This document shows, piece by piece, positions 6,777 to 10,415 of a stretch of DNA of 10,415 nt; the stretch's first letter is position 1; each line of letters starts with the position of its first letter. The notes under the pieces were generated by a model. The model did not search any database. It saw only the letters and a program-made list of their open reading frames with translations, and was not told the origin of the DNA. This DNA comes from a bacterium (GTDB lineage: Bacteria > BMS3Abin14), in assembly GCA_029210545.1 (NCBI GenBank), contig JARGFV010000091.1, forward strand, positions 1-10,415, in the 5' to 3' direction. The position numbers and the translations under genes were made by a program.

Positions 6777-8294
6777 CTATCCGTAAACGAACTCTTCCTT
6801 GAACCTGGCAAGGGCGCCGTCCATCCTGCCCTTGATGTCGTCGGTAAACTCGTTTTTCTCGGCCAGTTCTTGCATGAGCTCGCCATAACGGTTGTCCATG
6901 AAGTGGTAAAGCTCAACCTCGAACTTGCCCAGGGCTTCCACGGGGTAGCCGTCGATGTGTCCGTTGGTGGCAGCATAGATGAGGACAGCCTGCTTGGACA
7001 CCGGCAGAGGCACATACTGGCCCTGCTTGAGGATCTCCACCAGCCTCTCGCCCCGTGCCAGCTGCATCTGGGTCGCCTTGTCAAGATCCGACCCGAACTG
7101 GGCGAAAGCCGCCATTTCACGGAACTGGGCCAGTTCGAGGCGAAGCCGGCCTGCCACCTGCCGCATGGCGCGCACCTGGGCGGAACCGCCGACCCTGGAT
7201 ACCGAGATGCCCACGTTGATGGCGGGCCTGATGCCCGAAAAAAACAGGTCGGACTCGAGGAAGATCTGTCCGTCGGTGATGGAGATGACGTTGGTGGGGA
7301 TGTAGGCCGAAACGTCACCGGCCTGGGTCTCGATGATGGGCAGGGCCGTCAGGGAGCCCCCACCCTCTGCGTCGCTCATCTTGGCGGCGCGCTCCAGAAG
7401 TCTTGAGTGGAGGTAGAAGACGTCCCCGGGGTAGGCCTCGCGGCCGGGGGGGCGACGGAGAAGCAGGGAAAGCTGCCTGTAGGAGGCGGCGTGCTTGGAA
7501 AGGTCGTCGTAGATAACCAGGGCGTGCTGACCGTTGTCCCTGAAGTGCTCGCCCATGGAGCACCCGGCGAAGGGTGCGAGGAAAAGCAGGGGGGCCGGCT
7601 CGCTGGCGGTTGCGGCGACGATGATGGTGTACTCCAGGGCGCCCTGCTCTTCCAGGTCACGGGCGACACGGGCCACGGTAGACGCTTTCTGTCCCACCGC
7701 GACGTAGATGCAGATGACCGGGTCGGGGGAGTGCTGCTGGTTGATGATGGTGTCGATGGCCACAGCCGTCTTGCCTGTCTGGCGGTCGCCGATGATGAGC
7801 TCCCTCTGGCCGCGGCCGATGGGGATCATGGAATCGATAGCCTTGATGCCGGTCTGGAGTGGCTCCTTAACCGGCTGGCGCTTGACGATACCGGGTGCGA
7901 TAACCTCTACCAGGCGGGTGGCTTCGGCCTCGATGGGGCCCTTGCCGTCGATGGGCTGGCCCAGGGCGTTGACCACCCTGCCGAGCAGGCCTTTCCCGAC
8001 GGGGACCTCAACGATTCGCCCGGTGCGCTTGACGATGTCGCCTTCCTTGATGAGCTGATATTCACCAAGAAGGACAATACCCACGTTGTCCTCCTCGAGG
8101 TTGAGCACCATCCCGAAGACCTCCCCGGGCAGCTCGACGAGCTCACCGGCCATGGCGTTCTCGAGGCCGTGAACACGGGCGATCCCGTCACCGGTGGACA
8201 GGACGATCCCTGTCTCCTTGACGTCAACCGTCTTTTCAAACCCCTCGATCTGTTTCCTGATAATCTCGGTTATCTCTTCAGCTCTTATCTGCAT
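6777..8294 (-). CDS. atpA: ATP synthase F1 alpha subunit (regulatory)
   Basis: Alternates with beta in the F1 head and holds the non-catalytic nucleotide sites. The 505 residues are the normal length. Walker A GDRQTGKT is at 169-176, a Walker B-type strand ALVIYDD at 258-264, and the [17 protein letters not shown] segment holds the arginine finger Arg367 that reaches into the catalytic site on beta. The N-terminus ([20 protein letters not shown]) is the helix that docks onto delta. ATG at 8294 lies six bases after atpH; the ribosome site GGGGAG overlaps the end of atpH, so the two are probably translationally coupled. Confidence 0.98.
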   Translation of the reverse strand: MQIRAEEITEIIRKQIEGFEKTVDVKETGIVLSTGDGIARVHGLENAMAGELVELPGEVFGMVLNLEEDNVGIVLLGEYQLIKEGDIVKRTGRIVEVPVGKGLLGRVVNALGQPIDGKGPIEAEATRLVEVIAPGIVKRQPVKEPLQTGIKAIDSMIPIGRGQRELIIGDRQTGKTAVAIDTIINQQHSPDPVICIYVAVGQKASTVARVARDLEEQGALEYTIIVAATASEPAPLLFLAPFAGCSMGEHFRDNGQHALVIYDDLSKHAASYRQLSLLLRRPPGREAYPGDVFYLHSRLLERAAKMSDAEGGGSLTALPIIETQAGDVSAYIPTNVISITDGQIFLESDLFFSGIRPAINVGISVSRVGGSAQVRAMRQVAGRLRLELAQFREMAAFAQFGSDLDKATQMQLARGERLVEILKQGQYVPLPVSKQAVLIYAATNGHIDGYPVEALGKFEVELYHFMDNRYGELMQELAEKNEFTDDIKGRMDGALARFKEEFVYG

Positions 8295-8300
8295 CGCGAC

Positions 8301-8846
8301 CTATCTCCCCTTGCTGAGGCTGTCTTTGATCAACGCCAACTGGTTCTTGAGGCTTCCGTCGTAGACCTGGCTGCCCATGTAGGCGACCACGCCTCCGAGC
8401 AGGCTCTCGTCCTCCTCGATCTCGAGGATGACGTCCTTTCCGGATATCCTGGAAAGGGCCTCCTTTATCTTGTCCTTCTCTTTGTCTTCAAGTTTCGAGG
8501 CCGAAACGACCATGGCCCTGGTTCGGTTTGTCAGCTGGTCCGACAGATCCCTGTACGACCGTGAGATCTCACCGATGCCGAGGATCCGGTTCTTCTCGTT
8601 GAGAACGTGGATGAACCGCATGGTCAGTTCCTGGATGCTCCCTTTTCTGAGGATCTCCTCCAGGACCTTTTCCTTGATCTTATGGGCTATGGTGGGATCC
8701 GAAAATACGTTGACCAGGTCCGGGTTTTCGGCGAACAGCCCGGAGATCTGCTCCAGTTCCTGCCCGACCTCGGTTACAGAGCCGGCTTCCTGCGCCAGGC
8801 CGATAACCGCCTTGGCATAACGTTTTGCCAGGACGAACCCGATCAC
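8301..8846 (-). CDS. atpH: ATP synthase F1 delta subunit
   Basis: Links the top of F1 to the b/b' stator so that the head does not spin with the shaft. The 181 residues match the family. The N-terminal six-helix domain carries LAKRYAKAVIGLAQEAG (6-22), and the C-terminal domain has the conserved segment ESLLGGVVAYMGSQVYDGSL before the end (SVDGSL-like). The start is GTG at 8846, which overlaps the atpF stop by four bases (GTGA), so its translation is coupled to atpF. It ends in TAG six bases before atpA. Confidence 0.96.
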   Translation of the reverse strand: MIGFVLAKRYAKAVIGLAQEAGSVTEVGQELEQISGLFAENPDLVNVFSDPTIAHKIKEKVLEEILRKGSIQELTMRFIHVLNEKNRILGIGEISRSYRDLSDQLTNRTRAMVVSASKLEDKEKDKIKEALSRISGKDVILEIEEDESLLGGVVAYMGSQVYDGSLKNQLALIKDSLSKGR

Positions 8847-9448
8847 TGGTTGGCCTCCAGCTTCTCCAGATATTCTGCGACAAACCTCTGGTGGTCCTCA
8901 GGGGTTACCTTCCGGCTGATGATCTCCTCAGCCAGGGCCACGGCAGCCGCTGCCGCCTCCCGCGTCAGGATATCCTGGGACTTCTTGAGTTCCTGTTCAA
9001 TGGCCGCCGCGGCCTCTACTTTGAATTTTTCCACCGAGGCCTCGGCGTCGGATAAAATCCTCGCCTTCTCCACTTCCGCTTCTTCCCTGGCGTTGGCGAT
9101 GAGCTCCTCGATCTCCTTGTCCACCCCGGCCAGCCGATCCTCGGCTTCCTTCATGCGGACCTCGGCCTCCTTGCGTGCCGCCTCGGCATTCCGGATCATG
9201 GTGCGTACCGACTCGATGCTGTTGCGGACGGCCTCCACAGCCGGTTTCCGGGCGAAGTACAGGAGAGCGCCTACCAGGACCGCGAAGTTGATGATCCGCA
9301 TGACCAGGTCGTAGATGGCCTTGCCCCCGCCCTCGTTTCCTTCACCGCCGGTAGCGGCGAAAGCCAGCACGGGCACCAGGGCCGCGGCCAGAACCAGAAC
9401 AAACCGCCCAGGGGCAGGTCGCATCAAAATTTTCATGGTTGTCCTCAC
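8843..9448 (-). CDS. atpF: ATP synthase Fo subunit b
   Basis: One strand of the peripheral stator: a membrane anchor and a long, charged coiled coil. About 201 residues. Residues 16-31 are hydrophobic with FVLVLAAALVPVLAFAA, like a signal peptide, and a second hydrophobic segment at 48-66 (LVMRIINFAVLVGALLYFA) is the true anchor of the b family. From 68 on the protein is rich in Glu, Lys, Arg and Ala without Pro until near the end (KVTPEDH). The start may be GTG at 9448 (GGGAGG five bases upstream, GTGA overlap with atpF') or ATG at 9436 (GAGG six bases upstream). The extra N-terminal hydrophobic segment may be cleaved or may be a second helix; sequence alone does not tell. Confidence 0.93.
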   Translation of the reverse strand: MRTTMKILMRPAPGRFVLVLAAALVPVLAFAATGGEGNEGGGKAIYDLVMRIINFAVLVGALLYFARKPAVEAVRNSIESVRTMIRNAEAARKEAEVRMKEAEDRLAGVDKEIEELIANAREEAEVEKARILSDAEASVEKFKVEAAAAIEQELKKSQDILTREAAAAAVALAEEIISRKVTPEDHQRFVAEYLEKLEANQ

Positions 9449-9870
9449 AACGCCCTCCCCACCAGCCTGGCTATAATAGCCTGGGCGAGGGAGTTCGCTT
9501 CACCCTGAAGGGCCTGCCTGGAAAGTTCGGCCTGTTCAGCGATCTTCTTCCTGGCGCTCTCGAACTCCGCGTCACTGTCTTCCCGGGCCTTCAGGAGGAC
9601 CCTTCGGAACTCGCCAAGGGCCTCGTTTCGAAGGGAGGTCCTGATCCCCATGGCTTTCAGCTTGGCGCTGTGCAGCCTGGACTCGTACTCCTCGATAGTC
9701 TCCTGTGCAAGGCCGCCCAGCCGCTTTTTCATTTCGGCGGACTCCTTGACGAGAGCCTCCCTTTCGTCCAGGACGCGAAGAACGGGCCTGAAAAGCAGGT
9801 AGTTGAGAATTACCAGTAAAATCAAAAAGTTGGCAAGCTGGACCAATAAGGTAAAGTTAACGCTGATCAA
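9445..9870 (-). CDS. atpF': ATP synthase Fo subunit b'
   Basis: The second, shorter b-type stator subunit. The 141 residues begin with MISVNFTLLVQLANFLILLV, and the single membrane helix spans about 7-27; the motif LFRPVLRVLDER (26-37) follows and the rest is a charged helix. The start is TTG at 9870, supported by GGAGG five bases upstream; no ATG or GTG lies nearby in frame. Separate b and b' genes occur in cyanobacteria, alpha- and deltaproteobacteria, where b/b' form a heterodimer. It overlaps atpF by four bases. The 161-base gap between it and atpE holds a possible promoter. Confidence 0.93.
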   Translation of the reverse strand: MISVNFTLLVQLANFLILLVILNYLLFRPVLRVLDEREALVKESAEMKKRLGGLAQETIEEYESRLHSAKLKAMGIRTSLRNEALGEFRRVLLKAREDSDAEFESARKKIAEQAELSRQALQGEANSLAQAIIARLVGRAL

Positions 9871-9886
9871 GTCGGCCTCCGGCTCA

Positions 9887-9906
9887 TTGTATACAAAATA
9901 TTGTAT
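9887..9906. promoter_or_regulatory. Operator-like dyad upstream of atpF'
   Basis: TTGTATACAA (9887-9896) is a perfect 10-base palindrome. With a 4-base spacer (AATA) a further TTGTAT follows at 9901-9906, so ATACAA/TTGTAT also form an inverted repeat. It lies 16-36 bases before the TTG start. Palindromes of this kind are bound by several one-component regulators; no regulator gene is present here. Binding is inference. Confidence 0.4.
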
Positions 9907-9950
9907 GTCAAAGCGACCCTCAAACTATTAGAAGACGCTTTGACTGTCAA
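9907..9950 (-). promoter_or_regulatory. Possible internal promoter inside a 9-bp inverted repeat, atpE-atpF' gap
   Basis: On the minus strand TTGACA (9945-9950) is followed after 17 bases by TAGTTT (9922-9927), a perfect -35 with a weak -10. The 9-bp arms GTCAAAGCG (9907-9915) and CGCTTTGAC (9936-9944) flank the -10 with a 20-base spacer. Another TTGACA at 9906-9911 has TACAAT after only 14 bases, which is short. Confidence 0.4.
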
Positions 9951-10031
9951 CCGTTTTTCCCGTGCCGACAGTCGTTGGAACCTGCCCCTGACAACCTTGA
10001 AAATTTTTCTTCGAGCCACTCTGCCAGTCCA

Positions 10032-10286
10032 TCAACCCTTGACAACGAAGATCAGGAGAAGGGCGATGACAAGGGCGTAGATACCCGTGGACTCGGCAAC
10101 CGCCTGCCCGACAAGCATGGTCCTGGTGAGAAGGCCCGCCTGGTCGGGGTTTCTTCCGATAGCTTCGCAAGCCTTGCCGGCGGCAAAACCCTCGCCGATG
10201 CCGGGGCCGATGGCTCCAAACCCCATGGACACACCCGCACCCAGAAGAGCCGCTGCGCGGATCAGTTCAATTCCTGTGATCTCCAT
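10032..10286 (-). CDS. atpE: ATP synthase Fo subunit c, two-carboxylate (Na+-type) ion site
   Basis: The 84-residue hairpin of two helices that forms the rotor ring. Helix 1 is about 8-40, with [13 protein letters not shown] (27-39); the polar loop has GRNPD (44-48); helix 2 is about 53-82, with [14 protein letters not shown] (60-73). The ion-binding carboxylate is Glu65. Ser66, Thr67, Val63, Tyr70 and Pro28 match the Na+ site of Ilyobacter tartaricus without any renumbering, but position 32 is Glu rather than Gln. Glu32 plus Glu65 is the two-carboxylate site described in Fusobacterium nucleatum and seen in Clostridium paradoxum. A strong ribosome site (AGGAGG) lies 10 bases before ATG at 10286. 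atpB is not adjacent: the 67 bases upstream are non-coding and then the hairpin element begins. Confidence 0.97.
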   Translation of the reverse strand: MEITGIELIRAAALLGAGVSMGFGAIGPGIGEGFAAGKACEAIGRNPDQAGLLTRTMLVGQAVAESTGIYALVIALLLIFVVKG

Positions 10287-10347
10287 AATCTGCTTTCCTC
10301 CTTGAGTAAAAACGATCCCGAAATTAAAGAATCAAACTCTGACAGGG

Positions 10348-10415
10348 TCGCAAAAAGTCCAATCCGGGACTTTTCGCTCCACGGAAAGGGAAAAGCGTCG
10401 TTTTCCCTTTCCTTA
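10348..10415. repeat. Left part of a second copy of the multi-hairpin element, cut by the window end
   Basis: Bases 10354-10413 equal 1-60, in the same orientation. The copy includes the left terminal sequence TCGCAAAAAGTCC (10348-10360), the inverse of 123-135. After 10413 the match ends (TA here, CA at 61-62), so the two copies are not identical. It lies about 62 bases upstream of the atpE start codon and may carry or disturb its leader. Confidence 0.8.

Noticed and set aside
7407-8564. A 385-codon + strand frame antisense to atpA and atpH
   Set aside because: Same reason: mirror of the codon pattern of conserved genes, without ribosome site or known motif.

Overview
The window looks like a bacterial chromosome segment, moderately GC-rich, most like a deltaproteobacterium in the broad sense (Desulfobacterota and relatives). 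That placement is inference. It rests on an F-type ATP synthase operon with separate b' and b genes, a tRNA with an encoded CCA end, and gaps full of hairpin repeats. No marker fixes the lineage. The same 60 bases occur at both ends (1-60 and 10354-10413), so the window may be a contig that stopped at a dispersed repeat.

Layout by position. 1-164: a repeat element made of six consecutive hairpins, then about 180 bases of non-coding, structure-rich DNA. 343-1320 (-): a GAF protein with a degenerate GGDEF domain. 1501-2094 (-): coaE, the last step of coenzyme A synthesis. 2278-2823 (+): bioY, the biotin-uptake S component, divergent from coaE. 2789-3350 (-): an unrecognised cluster of a two-helix membrane protein, a possible 32-residue ORF and a possible Cys-rich miniprotein. 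3571-3752 (-): tRNA-Pro(CGG) with a consensus promoter and a terminator. 3874-10286 (-): the ATP synthase cluster, transcribed atpE, atpF', atpF, atpH, atpA, atpG, atpD, atpC, with a terminator after atpC. 10348-10415: the left part of a second copy of the hairpin element, just upstream of atpE.

How the genes work together: the eight atp genes give the complete F1 part (alpha, beta, gamma, delta, epsilon), the c ring and the b/b' stator. The a subunit (atpB) and atpI are not here. The c subunit carries two carboxylates (Glu32 and Glu65) plus Ser66, Thr67 and Tyr70. This is the pattern of Na+-type rotors with a two-carboxylate site, so the enzyme may be Na+-coupled. A dyad-rich gap with a possible promoter separates atpE from atpF'.

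The most interesting material lies in the gaps: the multi-hairpin element, five short arrays of 7-base repeats, a 55-base hairpin that includes the 3' end of tRNA-Pro, and the Cys-rich miniprotein candidate. I did not find a convincing new multi-gene system.
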